Part shown: positions 12,426-20,900 of the stretch, piece by piece | Layout: every line of letters starts with the position of its first letter | Position numbering within the stretch: position 1 is the stretch's first letter | IMG/VR virus record: IMGVR_UViG_3300012920_000349 | Span: 1 to 20,952 of that record | Reading direction: 5' to 3' (one strand) | Length of the DNA: 20,952 bases | Origin: a virus | Translations under genes and position numbers: made by a program | Notes under the pieces: generated by a model | Seen by the model: only the letters and a program-made list of their open reading frames with translations | The model's database searches: none | Told to the model about the DNA's origin: nothing

Positions 12426-14708
12426 TTACTCTCCTTGATCAGAAGTTAAGACTACAGATCCAGGAAGAAGACCTTGCGCTGTTTTAAGTCTTTTTTCTAC
12501 TTCTTTTGCTAAAGTTTCATTAGTTTGTGATAAAGCTTTTAAAACTTTTTGTTGCTCTGATTTACTTGTAGTAAATAATCTTTGTGCAATAAGCTCTGCT
12601 CTTTTTGCATTAGTCCCACCTGATAATACATTCTGACCTTTTCTAAGTCCTTCTCTAGCTAAATTTCTAGCTAATCCATAAAAACTTTCTGCATCAAATA
12701 CGCTTCTGCTGTCTCCTTTAAATTCTTCTATAGCTTCTCTTTTAGTAGCTGTATCTGACCCAATTCTCATTTTGTTATAAGTTTCTCTCATAGCTTTTTC
12801 ATTTTTTAATAAATTTTTAAAAGCTTCTTTCTGAACAGGATCAGTTATTATTAAGTCAAATATTTCATCTAATTTATTAGAAGAGTCTATTTCTCCTAAA
12901 AAGTCTCTATTTTTACCTTGAGTGTTTGCAATATCATCAAGTTTAGAAACCATACCTATTTTCCACGCATCCATTTCAGCTTTAGTGAAATCTTTGATCT
13001 GATCTTTTATTCTATCCATAGTTGTTGTTTTATATTTTGATCCTAGTAAGAAAGCTTCTTGTAATTTTTTGTTATCTGCAAACTCTTTGTTAGCTTTAGC
13101 ATAAGCGGGATTATTTTTCTTAATAACATCATTGAAAGCATTTTTAAGGTTGTTTAAATCTACACCATCATCAGTCAGTTTAGTTGTAAATCTATCAACT
13201 GTGATAGTTTCTTTTTTTACCATTTTATCTAAACCTTTCTTGATAGCGTGTAAAAACTCAGTAGATAAATCCTGAGTCATAATGTCATCAAATCCGCCAA
13301 AATAAGAAGGATTATTTTCATCAAATAATTTTTTTAGATCAGGCGGTAATTCTTTTTTGTTTCTGCCAAACTTTTTATAAACTTCCTTAGAAGCTTTAAT
13401 AAGGTCTTCTCTTATAGTTGGGTTTTTGAAAAATTCCTCAAATTCTTTTGCGGGTATTTTTACGTTATAGGCTTGTTTATATAAAGGATCTGAAATTTCT
13501 TTGACGAAATCATCAATGCTATTTATAAAGCTTATTCCTAAATTATCGTCAGAAACACCTGTGGTCTGCTTAACAGCATCCATTATTCTTGACCCCTGTT
13601 CTTGATTTCTAGATACAAGAGTTTCTGTGACTCCTCTTCTTGAAGGGTTTTGTATTTGCTGTGTGGCATAGCCTAAAGATCGTAAATTTTCTCCCGCATC
13701 AGCTAAGACTATAGGAGATTTAGTACCCATAGGAGTTTCGCCTAAACCAGCAATCTGATTATTAGGCGCGGTGTCATCTAGTCTTTGTCCTATACCTAGC
13801 ATTAAAGGTGTGTATTTAGGGTTGCCAACTCCTGTGCTACTTGTACCGACATCCTGAGTTGCTTTTTTCAATATTGTTTCATTAGCATTTCTGTCTAGTG
13901 CATCTTTACTACCAAAAGTTTTCTTTAAATTCTGATTTAAAGCGCTTATTCCTTGCATACCTTTTACCAAAGTTGGATTTACTACACCGCCTGTGACACC
14001 ACCTAAAGCGCCACCACTACCCATACCAACTAGTCTGTCTTTAGCTATTTCAAAAGCATTGGCATCAGGATCTGACTCAGCAGTTCCTGTTCCATAAACA
14101 GCGCCATAGCCTGTGCCTGTTTTCATACCTTGATATAAATTAGGTGTTTTTGAAGCTATAACTGAAGCGCCGGGTATTTTATCCACAGATTTACTAAGAG
14201 CATTTATACCTTGAGAAACAGGTCGTGCAAGTCTGGCGGTAGTTGCTGTTAATACACCCGCACCGCCGGCTCCACCTGCCGGCGCAGTACCGAAAGTTGC
14301 TAATATTGCCGGTAAGACCGCGCCACCTATTTCTGATCCATAAGCTAATCCTGGATCTGAAAATCTGAAAGCATCTATATCATCTCTAATATCTCCGACT
14401 GTTTTTCCATAGTCTCCTAAAAGACCGAAACCTGTTCTTAAACCCGCTTCTATTTCATCTCCAAAACCTAATGTAAGTCCCTGTCCAAATCCTCTAACAG
14501 ATCCACCTATTTTTTCTCCTAGAGAAGAAGTTTCTTTTTCTACAGCTTGTTTTTTTGTTTCTTCTATCTGCTGATTTAAGTTCTGCTCGTTATAAAGTGC
14601 TTCTTGCTCTCTATAAAATTTGACTTTATCTTCTTGCGAAGAATTTTCCCAAGCTTCTTTATTTACTGGTACAAAATTACCGCTTCCTTTTGGAATTTCT
14701 ACTTGCAT
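12426..14708 (-). CDS. Large internal virion / DNA-ejection-type protein, 760 aa
   Basis: An N-terminal charged coiled coil (residues about 25-60) is followed by GQGLTLGFGDEIEAGLRTGF (74-93), a signature I associate with long virion proteins of marine podophages. Next comes a Gly/Ala-rich hydrophobic part (AVLPAILATFGTAPAGGAGG, about 130-150) that could cross or perturb a membrane. The second half is a long charged helical region typical of ejection proteins. It is probably packaged in the head and injected with DNA. It is the last of the virion genes in this operon. The ATG at 14708 has an AAGGA site. No lysozyme domain is evident. Confidence 0.65.
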   Translation of the reverse strand: MQVEIPKGSGNFVPVNKEAWENSSQEDKVKFYREQEALYNEQNLNQQIEETKKQAVEKETSSLGEKIGGSVRGFGQGLTLGFGDEIEAGLRTGFGLLGDYGKTVGDIRDDIDAFRFSDPGLAYGSEIGGAVLPAILATFGTAPAGGAGGAGVLTATTARLARPVSQGINALSKSVDKIPGASVIASKTPNLYQGMKTGTGYGAVYGTGTAESDPDANAFEIAKDRLVGMGSGGALGGVTGGVVNPTLVKGMQGISALNQNLKKTFGSKDALDRNANETILKKATQDVGTSSTGVGNPKYTPLMLGIGQRLDDTAPNNQIAGLGETPMGTKSPIVLADAGENLRSLGYATQQIQNPSRRGVTETLVSRNQEQGSRIMDAVKQTTGVSDDNLGISFINSIDDFVKEISDPLYKQAYNVKIPAKEFEEFFKNPTIREDLIKASKEVYKKFGRNKKELPPDLKKLFDENNPSYFGGFDDIMTQDLSTEFLHAIKKGLDKMVKKETITVDRFTTKLTDDGVDLNNLKNAFNDVIKKNNPAYAKANKEFADNKKLQEAFLLGSKYKTTTMDRIKDQIKDFTKAEMDAWKIGMVSKLDDIANTQGKNRDFLGEIDSSNKLDEIFDLIITDPVQKEAFKNLLKNEKAMRETYNKMRIGSDTATKREAIEEFKGDSRSVFDAESFYGLARNLAREGLRKGQNVLSGGTNAKRAELIAQRLFTTSKSEQQKVLKALSQTNETLAKEVEKRLKTAQGLLPGSVVLTSDQGE

Positions 14709-14710
14709 AT

Positions 14711-15775
14711 TTATTCCTTAGTAACAAAAGTCATGTCTGCATCAGACTCAGGTTTATCCACTCCTGATAAATCATAAATATTGTCAATAGCTTTTAATTT
14801 TGCTTTCTTTTCTTGCGCTAGTCCTTTTTTATAATCTAATAAAAACTGTTTTACACCTTCAGGATCATTGGCACTTGCTAGTGATTGTGCGATTGCAACG
14901 AAGTCAAAGTCTGTTTTTGTGCCAGGTTGCATTTGTAAAGCTTTGTTAACTAAATTATTTTTCCAGTTTGTGAAAGCTCTAGAATTTCTAGACTCCTGAT
15001 CACTAGTCATTCCAAAATAGCCTTCATTTCTAAAATAGTCTCCGATACCTTCCCCAAAACCAAAGTCTAGTTCTTCGTTATCTATCATTTCTATAAAGCC
15101 ATCTATTTCTTCAGAAGTTGAGTCCATAGAAGCTAAGTTTGACTCATTTTCATTTATATCTTTGATAGCTGAATAACTTAATTCTTTAGGATCAGTCGCT
15201 TCTATTACAGGAAGATTAGGTTTAGCGCTTATGATATTTCCTTGATCATCTCTTTCAAAAATTAATTTTCCATCAGAAGATACTGTAGACATATCCACAT
15301 CACGATTTATTCTGTTAAATATAGACTGTTTTGATGATGCATCGCCACTTTCTAAAGCTAAAGAATTTAATAGATCATAATTTCCATCAGCGTAAGCTTG
15401 TGACATTCTTTGATTTAAGTCTAAAAGTCTATCTTGTTCTTCCTGTAATGCTCTTTGTTCTCTTAAATTATTCACATTACCTTGTATATCTTCGCCTTTA
15501 AAAGCAGATCCTAAAGCCATAAGCAGATCTGAAACACCTTTATTTTTAGAAGCACTTCTAGTTGCCATATATTTATCTAAATCTTCCTGAGTCATACTTC
15601 CAAACTTCATAACTCCTTTATCTCCCGCCGGTATAATATCCTGAGAGTTCATTCCACCTAGACGCGCCATAAGATTTCCAAATCTAGAAACATTAGGCAT
15701 TTCTACAGGCGCAATGGTCGGAGTTGTTGCGGGAATAGATGTGGAAGTGGTACTTCCTGTCTTACCAATACTCAT
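14711..15775 (-). CDS. Virion-associated protein, probable ejection protein, 354 aa
   Basis: A Ser/Thr/Pro-rich N-terminus (SIGKTGSTTSTSIPATTPTI) precedes helical and mixed regions. The segment with LQMQPGTKTDFDFVAIAQSL, then ASANDPEGVKQFLLDYKKGL (about residues 282-321), recurs in internal virion proteins of marine podophages as I recall them. It overlaps the upstream S74-tailed gene by ATGA and is followed 2 nt later by the 760-aa ejection-type gene. The set of three resembles the internal-core trio (gp14-gp15-gp16) of T7-like phages, by position only. Confidence 0.55.
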   Translation of the reverse strand: MSIGKTGSTTSTSIPATTPTIAPVEMPNVSRFGNLMARLGGMNSQDIIPAGDKGVMKFGSMTQEDLDKYMATRSASKNKGVSDLLMALGSAFKGEDIQGNVNNLREQRALQEEQDRLLDLNQRMSQAYADGNYDLLNSLALESGDASSKQSIFNRINRDVDMSTVSSDGKLIFERDDQGNIISAKPNLPVIEATDPKELSYSAIKDINENESNLASMDSTSEEIDGFIEMIDNEELDFGFGEGIGDYFRNEGYFGMTSDQESRNSRAFTNWKNNLVNKALQMQPGTKTDFDFVAIAQSLASANDPEGVKQFLLDYKKGLAQEKKAKLKAIDNIYDLSGVDKPESDADMTFVTKE

Positions 15776-17058
15776 CTTAATGCTCCATAATTAACTTTGA
15801 AGTACCCCGACTCATCTCTAATAACTGCATTAGGAATATGCATAACTTCTTGAGCTAAAACTCCAACTGTGTAGTCTTCAGGAATTTCTAAGTCTTTAGC
15901 TTTTTCATTCCATTCCCAAGAATAAATATTAATTCCATTAGCAAGTTTAAATAAGAATTTAATAGACTTTTTAAGTCTAGAGTCTGAGAATAAAGACGCT
16001 ACTTGTAATCCCGCGCCTAGAACATCTCCGAAGCCTGTTTTCTTCTGCGAAGATCCAGTTGTGCTAATTAAAGGAGATATTCCGCTTAATCCTGACTGTA
16101 AAACACCCAAGTTTCTAAGTCCTTGATTTTGTTCTCTATCAAATTCTCTTCTTATCGCGTCAAGTTCTGCCTGTTCATATTGGTTTCTAATCAGACCTTG
16201 TTGATTAAGTTGTTGTTGCATCTGATTTTGTTGTCCTAAAATAGTGTTAAAGATACCTTGATCTCTAGCTAACATCTGATTTCCAATATTAGCGTTAGCA
16301 ACATTCATAGCATTATCTAAATCCGCTTGTCTTAATAAAGACTGCTGATCAAACTGCTGATTTTGTAATCCCGCTTGTTGACCTAGCTGTGCGTTTTGTA
16401 GAGCAAAAGCGCTGTCCTGTCCCGCCATAAATTTATCTGCATCGAGCATTCTATTTATATCTTGACTAGCTAAATTAGAAGCAACATTAAAAGCGTCTTC
16501 TCTTTTCTTATCTACAAAATCTGCGACACTCTCGTTATAATTTTTATTTGTTTCTGCTTCTAATAAAGCACCTCGCGATCCACCGAATGCGCCACGACCA
16601 ATCTGAGCATCTTGATCTGACTGTAGCTGTTTTATTCTAGCTCTATTCAGATCTCTAACTCCCTGATCAATATTAATCTGAGTGTAGGGGTTCATATAAT
16701 TTCCAAGAACACCCATAATCTGCTGTGGAGAAACATCTCTTACACTCTGTCTATTAGCTTGTACTCCACTAAAATCATCAGCATTACCTACATTAGTTCT
16801 GCCGACATCAAATTTTTGTCCCACTAGTCCTTGCATACTTCCTAAAGGATCAAACTGATTTGCTCTGTTGCTACCTGTTATAGCATTACTGAATGCCATA
16901 TTCTGTGCTTGATTTGGGTCTGCAACCATATCTCCTCTAAAAGCCACAAAAGGCTTGTTGCTTTCAGCTTCTGATCTAGCATAGACTTTTTTATAAAAGT
17001 CTTCTTGATACTGTGGGACACTTGCTTCTGATTTTTGTACTGTTTTGCCTTTACTCAT
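15772..17058 (-). CDS. Virion protein with C-terminal S74 intramolecular chaperone
   Basis: A 428-aa protein. Residues 1-130 are polar. Residues 130-320 are Gln/Asn-rich helical sequence with repeats of the ANIGNQ/QLGQQAGLQNQQ type. The C-terminal 70 residues are an intramolecular chaperone (peptidase S74): FSDSRLKKSI (357-366), then YSWEWNE (379-385), GVLAQEV (399-405) and GYFKVNYGAL (418-427). In this family the chaperone trimerises the protein and cuts itself off at the serine of the SDxRLK motif (Ser358 or Ser360). A fibre-like or ejection-complex protein assembled as a trimer is likely. It overlaps the next gene by ATGA. Confidence 0.8.
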   Translation of the reverse strand: MSKGKTVQKSEASVPQYQEDFYKKVYARSEAESNKPFVAFRGDMVADPNQAQNMAFSNAITGSNRANQFDPLGSMQGLVGQKFDVGRTNVGNADDFSGVQANRQSVRDVSPQQIMGVLGNYMNPYTQINIDQGVRDLNRARIKQLQSDQDAQIGRGAFGGSRGALLEAETNKNYNESVADFVDKKREDAFNVASNLASQDINRMLDADKFMAGQDSAFALQNAQLGQQAGLQNQQFDQQSLLRQADLDNAMNVANANIGNQMLARDQGIFNTILGQQNQMQQQLNQQGLIRNQYEQAELDAIRREFDREQNQGLRNLGVLQSGLSGISPLISTTGSSQKKTGFGDVLGAGLQVASLFSDSRLKKSIKFLFKLANGINIYSWEWNEKAKDLEIPEDYTVGVLAQEVMHIPNAVIRDESGYFKVNYGALR

Positions 17059-17059
17059 T

Positions 17060-17461
17060 TTATAAATCCTTAGAAATTAAATGTTCTGACTTCCAACCAA
17101 GATTTTTAAGTTTCCTTAACCATCCTTTTCTTCCGCCACCGAATAACTTAGATACTCCTATCTCTTTGCAGAATATTTCTATTTTATCGGTAATATCTAT
17201 GAGTTCTTCTAAGTCTCCACCGCAAAATAAAAGATTGCATATTTTTTTCTGTGAAAACTCTAAGACCTCTATGACCATAGCAGATTGTTTTCCTGTCCAT
17301 AATAGGAAAGTTCCATCTTCTATTTTACACTCTACATCGATAATATCATAGAGATCATCGTGTTCTAGCGCCTTGATTATATAAGGCTTTGCTTTTAGCC
17401 AATCTTCGCGAAGATTAGGAACTATATCAAACTGCGACTGTACTAAGTGTTCCCGCATCAT
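17060..17461 (-). CDS. GNAT-like virion-cluster protein, 133 aa
   Basis: The centre reads FLLWTGKQSAMVIEVLEFSQ, then KICNLLFCGGDLEELIDITD and GGGRKGWLRKLKNLGW. The order of a beta strand with charged turn, a G-G-D helix start, and a final G-R-x-G-W-x-R-x-L motif is a degenerate N-acetyltransferase (GNAT) pattern, as predicted for T7 gp13-type proteins. I see no intact acetyl-CoA loop, so a structural rather than enzymatic role is likely. The start ATG 17461 overlaps the upstream gene by 35 nt without a Shine-Dalgarno, which suggests translational coupling; 17458 is an alternative. Confidence 0.5.
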   Translation of the reverse strand: MMREHLVQSQFDIVPNLREDWLKAKPYIIKALEHDDLYDIIDVECKIEDGTFLLWTGKQSAMVIEVLEFSQKKICNLLFCGGDLEELIDITDKIEIFCKEIGVSKLFGGGRKGWLRKLKNLGWKSEHLISKDL

Positions 17462-17654
17462 TAACTGTTAGTTTGTATCTAGTACCATTAGGCGATACTA
17501 GAATTAATTCTGAACTATCTGCTCCATTTAATTCTATTCTTTCGCCTTTAAATAAAGTTGTACTAGTTAGGTTTTCTATTTCGTTAGTTAAATTAACTAT
17601 ATAAGTTCTATCTACTTGATCTTGATAGGGTTTAGGTAAAGTTCTTCTAGCCAT
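17427..17654 (-). CDS. Small virion-cluster protein, 75 aa
   Basis: I start it at ATG 17654 (MARRTLPKPYQDQVDRTYIV), which overlaps the upstream stop as TGATG; the frame could extend two bases of coupling to a TTG at 17657. The second half is beta-rich (ELILVSPNGTRYKLTVNDAG). Similar small proteins with a 'SPNGTRYKxTVxxxG' end recur in marine phage virion operons as I remember them. The role is unknown; a small decoration or fibre-adaptor protein is possible. Confidence 0.55.
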   Translation of the reverse strand: MARRTLPKPYQDQVDRTYIVNLTNEIENLTSTTLFKGERIELNGADSSELILVSPNGTRYKLTVNDAGTLSTVAV

Positions 17655-17950
17655 CAATCTATTCCATATATTTCTTTATGCAAACGAGATACTTCGTTTT
17701 CTAAATAATTAATTTTTTCGTTTTGTTTTACATCTAAAGGCAGAACTCCGCCATTTTCCCATTCTCTTTGCCATTGAGTATGCTCTTTAATATCTTGTTT
17801 CATAGAAGATACTTGATTTTCTAAAGTAGAAATCTGACCTGTAATAGTCACATAGGCATAGGTAAATATAGCTATTGCTGACATCAGCTGAATTAAATAA
17901 CTTAAATTAAAAGTTAAATTAGATTTTTCAGAAATAGCTTTATCAACCAT
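17654..17950 (-). CDS. Membrane-anchored coiled-coil protein, 98 aa
   Basis: Residues 13-36 are hydrophobic (LTFNLSYLIQLMSAIAIFTY then AYVT), one membrane span near the N-terminus. A heptad-rich region follows (QISTLENQVSSMKQDI) and a second helix (KINYLENEVSRLHKEI) after a Gly/Pro break at GGVLPLD. This is the layout of phage holin-accessory/spanin-like or antiholin proteins. No endolysin gene adjoins it, so lysis function is only a suggestion. The TAATG junction with the upstream tail gene and the TGATG with the next gene show tight coupling. Confidence 0.6.
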   Translation of the reverse strand: MVDKAISEKSNLTFNLSYLIQLMSAIAIFTYAYVTITGQISTLENQVSSMKQDIKEHTQWQREWENGGVLPLDVKQNEKINYLENEVSRLHKEIYGID

Positions 17951-19446
17951 TACCTTCTACCTCTAGCCTTAACATCTATTCTTATGTTTCCTACTTTGAA
18001 ATCCTGAGTGGTATCGCCTTCAACTTTTAAATTAACCTGTCTAGCAGAAAATCTGCAGTCCTGATAACCACTTTCGTTAAAAGTAAAACTTCCAAAATCT
18101 TCTTCATTACCCAAAGGTGTTTGTTTGCCTTTAAAAGATATTGTGACGCCGGGTTTTGTCGTGCTTTCGCTGTCAGGAATTATTTTATTAACCTGAGCTA
18201 GTCTATCTCCCTGAGCTATTTCTATAGCGCCACTTGTAGCAAAAGGTTTTCTGTTGCCTAAATTTAAAGATGAAGATAATAAACCACTTTCGTGTTCGTA
18301 TACTATGCCATCGGAACTACAAGCCACAGGATAGTCTAGGACTCCCTGATCTAACCAAACAGATCTGTCTAAATTTCCTATACTCCACACATTATCCACA
18401 TAGTTCCAAATAACATATTTATTAGGAACTTTTGACTCTCCACTAGGAAAAAACCACCATATTTCTGTGAATAGCTGATTATGACCACCGCAGGAAGTTG
18501 CTCTATAAGGATAATTTATGTTGTCAAAAACATAGTCGTGAACATCAGAAGGAATTTTCCTAACCTGTCCATCATAAATATAAAAAGAATTATCTCCCAT
18601 CCAAGCTACAAAATTACCTGTAGATACTATTGATCGCATACTACTTGTTCTGCAGTTAGTACCCGCTTCCTGTATTCCATAAAGCAAAGGCGCACCTGAA
18701 TAATAGATTTTCTGCAAACCTATATCTGTAAAAACTAAAATTTCAGATCCATACCTGACTCCACCCAAAACATTACCACCTGTTGTCACAGTCAGATCTC
18801 CCGCAGTATTTGTTGTAGCGGGTGTCCAAACTGTTGGCGCTTCTCTAGAACTCCACCTTATTTGTTTTTTGTCGCTATTATTACCAAAACAAAAAATATG
18901 TCTTTCGCTTGATACTAATATTCCATTTACTCCTGTTGGAGAATTAGAAATTTGAGTAGCTAAAGCAGAAGGAGAAGAAGGTTGCCACTGATAAACTTTT
19001 CCATCAGAAGCAGAACAGATGATTAAATTTTCTCCAAAGTTATCAAAAGAAATAGGCTTAGTATCAAAGGCTAAACCCGACTGCGATCTAGCATCTCCAT
19101 AAGTTTCTCGACCATAAAGGTATGCGCCATAACCCAAAGGACTTGCCTGTGTGTCATCTACATAGCCTGTTGGAGTTATGTTGTACCACTGATTATCAAA
19201 TAAAACATAAATCTTAGCTCTAGTTCCTACAGCTAAAACAGGTTTAGAATTATTAGTGGTGTAAGCAAAAGCTGAAATAGGAGTGCCATCTAAAGCTGTT
19301 TGTTTAATTTTTTTCCAACCGCCTATATTAGTTAAAAATCCATTCTCAAATCTAACAAGATCTGCATCAATCCAATTACCTTTATTTTGGTAGTCAGTAC
19401 CATTAGTTCTGATCCCCGCTTTTATGTCTAAAGGTAAAAAAGCCAT
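17950..19446 (-). CDS. Tail nozzle/stopper-like virion protein, 498 aa
   Basis: The N-terminus (FLPLDIKAGIRTNGTDYQNK, then NWIDADLVRFENGFLTNIGGWKKI) is the usual opening of podophage head-completion/tail nozzle proteins (T7 gp12 / P22 gp10-type). The body is repetitive beta-strand sequence with several W/G-rich turns, such as VWSIGNLDRSVWLDQG and WMGDNSFYIYDGQVRKIP. This fits a beta-propeller. It would sit in the short tail that passes DNA. The assignment rests on the overall pattern and the position among virion genes. No Shine-Dalgarno is obvious beyond a GGAG about 10 nt before the ATG at 19446. Confidence 0.6.
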   Translation of the reverse strand: MAFLPLDIKAGIRTNGTDYQNKGNWIDADLVRFENGFLTNIGGWKKIKQTALDGTPISAFAYTTNNSKPVLAVGTRAKIYVLFDNQWYNITPTGYVDDTQASPLGYGAYLYGRETYGDARSQSGLAFDTKPISFDNFGENLIICSASDGKVYQWQPSSPSALATQISNSPTGVNGILVSSERHIFCFGNNSDKKQIRWSSREAPTVWTPATTNTAGDLTVTTGGNVLGGVRYGSEILVFTDIGLQKIYYSGAPLLYGIQEAGTNCRTSSMRSIVSTGNFVAWMGDNSFYIYDGQVRKIPSDVHDYVFDNINYPYRATSCGGHNQLFTEIWWFFPSGESKVPNKYVIWNYVDNVWSIGNLDRSVWLDQGVLDYPVACSSDGIVYEHESGLLSSSLNLGNRKPFATSGAIEIAQGDRLAQVNKIIPDSESTTKPGVTISFKGKQTPLGNEEDFGSFTFNESGYQDCRFSARQVNLKVEGDTTQDFKVGNIRIDVKARGRR

Positions 19447-19447
19447 T

Positions 19448-20200
19448 TTATGCAGTCTCCATTTTTTTATAGCTTTCTAGAAGCTCATACCAATAAGGCT
19501 TTATACTTTCCCATACAGGAAAATCTTTTATATTTAATTCTTTTCTAACATCTTCAAAAGGTTTATTTAAATGTTCTCGCCAATCAATAGTCATAAACCA
19601 TTGAGTTTTTCTGCCATTTAAATAAGCTTCTTTTATCAATCTAATAACACTAAAAAAAGGCATGTATTTTATTCTGAATAATAGCGATCCTTTTATAGCC
19701 TTTTTGCCAAAAGAATTTTTAAAAGCCATAAAAACACTAGCCAGGAGAATATAAAAAAAACTGTATCTAAAACCTTTTGCAATAGTAAAAGCTAAAACTG
19801 AAACTTCTGCTAAAGGTGTGGAGTCTAATTTATTAAGACAATGAATTATGTCGTGTTCATTGAGTGTGCCTTTCATATAAGCTATGTCTTTTTTGCGTTT
19901 AGTTTTTGAAATGTTTAAATTCTTTTTAAACAGATCCTCTTTATTTTCTTTCCAAAATTTTTTTAATTCGCTTCCAAAAGTTCCTTTTTTATATCTGCCT
20001 TTTAAAACTTCTTCTCTTAAATCGCCTTGCTTATAAAATTTATTTGCATAGGGATGACATTTGAATTTCTTTTTAAGCTTCACATCGCAATTTCTGTCAA
20101 GCTCATCGACCATTTCCATAATTAATGTTAGATCAGCATTAATATGACTTCTTCCCGAAGCATAAGCTTTTAAAAACTTTATTCCTTTTAAGATCTGCAT
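19448..20200 (-). CDS. coq4: Coq4-like protein (ubiquinone biosynthesis family)
   Basis: A 250-aa protein with a clear Coq4 signature. DIAYMKGTLNEHDIIH (105-120) gives His116-Asp117-x2-His120, and exactly 11 residues later Glu132, the HDxxHx11E metal site of the family. The helix after it (VSVLAFTIAKGFRYS) and the C-terminal DWREHLNKPFEDVRKELNI (206-224) match the Coq4 pattern W-x2-x-L-x-P-x3-V-R-x2-L. In cells Coq4 supports a late ring-modifying step (C1 oxidative decarboxylation) of ubiquinone synthesis. Here it lies inside the virion operon, 13 nt overlapped with an unknown gene and 1 nt ahead of the tail gene. It is either an auxiliary metabolic gene or a protein of this fold reused by the phage. 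Confidence 0.75.
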   Translation of the reverse strand: MQILKGIKFLKAYASGRSHINADLTLIMEMVDELDRNCDVKLKKKFKCHPYANKFYKQGDLREEVLKGRYKKGTFGSELKKFWKENKEDLFKKNLNISKTKRKKDIAYMKGTLNEHDIIHCLNKLDSTPLAEVSVLAFTIAKGFRYSFFYILLASVFMAFKNSFGKKAIKGSLLFRIKYMPFFSVIRLIKEAYLNGRKTQWFMTIDWREHLNKPFEDVRKELNIKDFPVWESIKPYWYELLESYKKMETA

Positions 20201-20898
20201 ATCATCACGACACGACAGACTTTGTCGCTAACATTTTTAATAAAACATTTTTCGCTAGATAATTTTTTGCAGTCATACTGTTCAAAGTTATATTTTTTTT
20301 CTTCTCCTATAACATCAGGGGAAGGAACAGTGACTTCACATTTATTGCCGACTAGCAAATAGTTTATGTTTCCAAATTTCTGAGTTTCTACTGTTTGATT
20401 AGGCTTTATATCGACATTATAAAATTCAAAACCATAATTATTTTGTAAACAGCAAATAATAATAGTGCCATCTTCTATAGCTTTTAAACTGGCTTTGTTA
20501 GTAGAAAGCTCATAATCTGCTGATCTTTTCTGCCAATCTTCTACATAACCGCCATAGTCAATGTCAAAACCATAAGAATTATCTGTCACGACTTCTGTAG
20601 AATGAGTGTCTTCAGGATTTTGTCTATTTAGCTCTACTATTTTATCTACATCTCTCTGAGAAATATTATCGCTTTCATCAAATTCATAACGAACACTTAC
20701 TTTGCCACCCATAAATAAATAATTAGTAAGAGATTTATTTATTTTGTAATCTTCTAAATATTGAATTTTGTCAAAATTAGGTTGTTCCTGTATTTCTTCT
20801 CTAGAAATTTCTGATCCAATATTTCCAATAACAACAGAAAGTTGAAATTCATTTTCAATGTTTACAGTCTTTATTCCTTCAAAAGTAAATTTAATCAT
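20188..20898 (-). CDS. Hypothetical beta-rich virion-operon protein, 236 aa
   Basis: Acidic, beta-strand-rich protein without a recognised domain. The N-terminal strands (MIKFTFEGIKTV) are followed by a polar middle with TDNSYGFDIDYGGYVEDW. The C-terminal half (GTIIICCLQNNYGFEFYNVD then KCEVTVPSPD) looks like a jelly-roll or beta-sandwich. Eight cysteines are present (CC near residue 150 and five others near the C-terminus). It precedes Coq4-like with a 13-nt overlap and has a GAGG box about 12 nt before its ATG. A decoration or tail-adaptor role is only a positional guess. Confidence 0.5.
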   Translation of the reverse strand: MIKFTFEGIKTVNIENEFQLSVVIGNIGSEISREEIQEQPNFDKIQYLEDYKINKSLTNYLFMGGKVSVRYEFDESDNISQRDVDKIVELNRQNPEDTHSTEVVTDNSYGFDIDYGGYVEDWQKRSADYELSTNKASLKAIEDGTIIICCLQNNYGFEFYNVDIKPNQTVETQKFGNINYLLVGNKCEVTVPSPDVIGEEKKYNFEQYDCKKLSSEKCFIKNVSDKVCRVVMICRS

Positions 20899-20900
20899 TT

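Noticed and set aside
17013-17351. A 112-codon plus-strand open frame across the GNAT-like gene
   Set aside because: It is antisense to the virion operon, has no ribosome binding site and gives a low-complexity Ser/Pro/Leu product.
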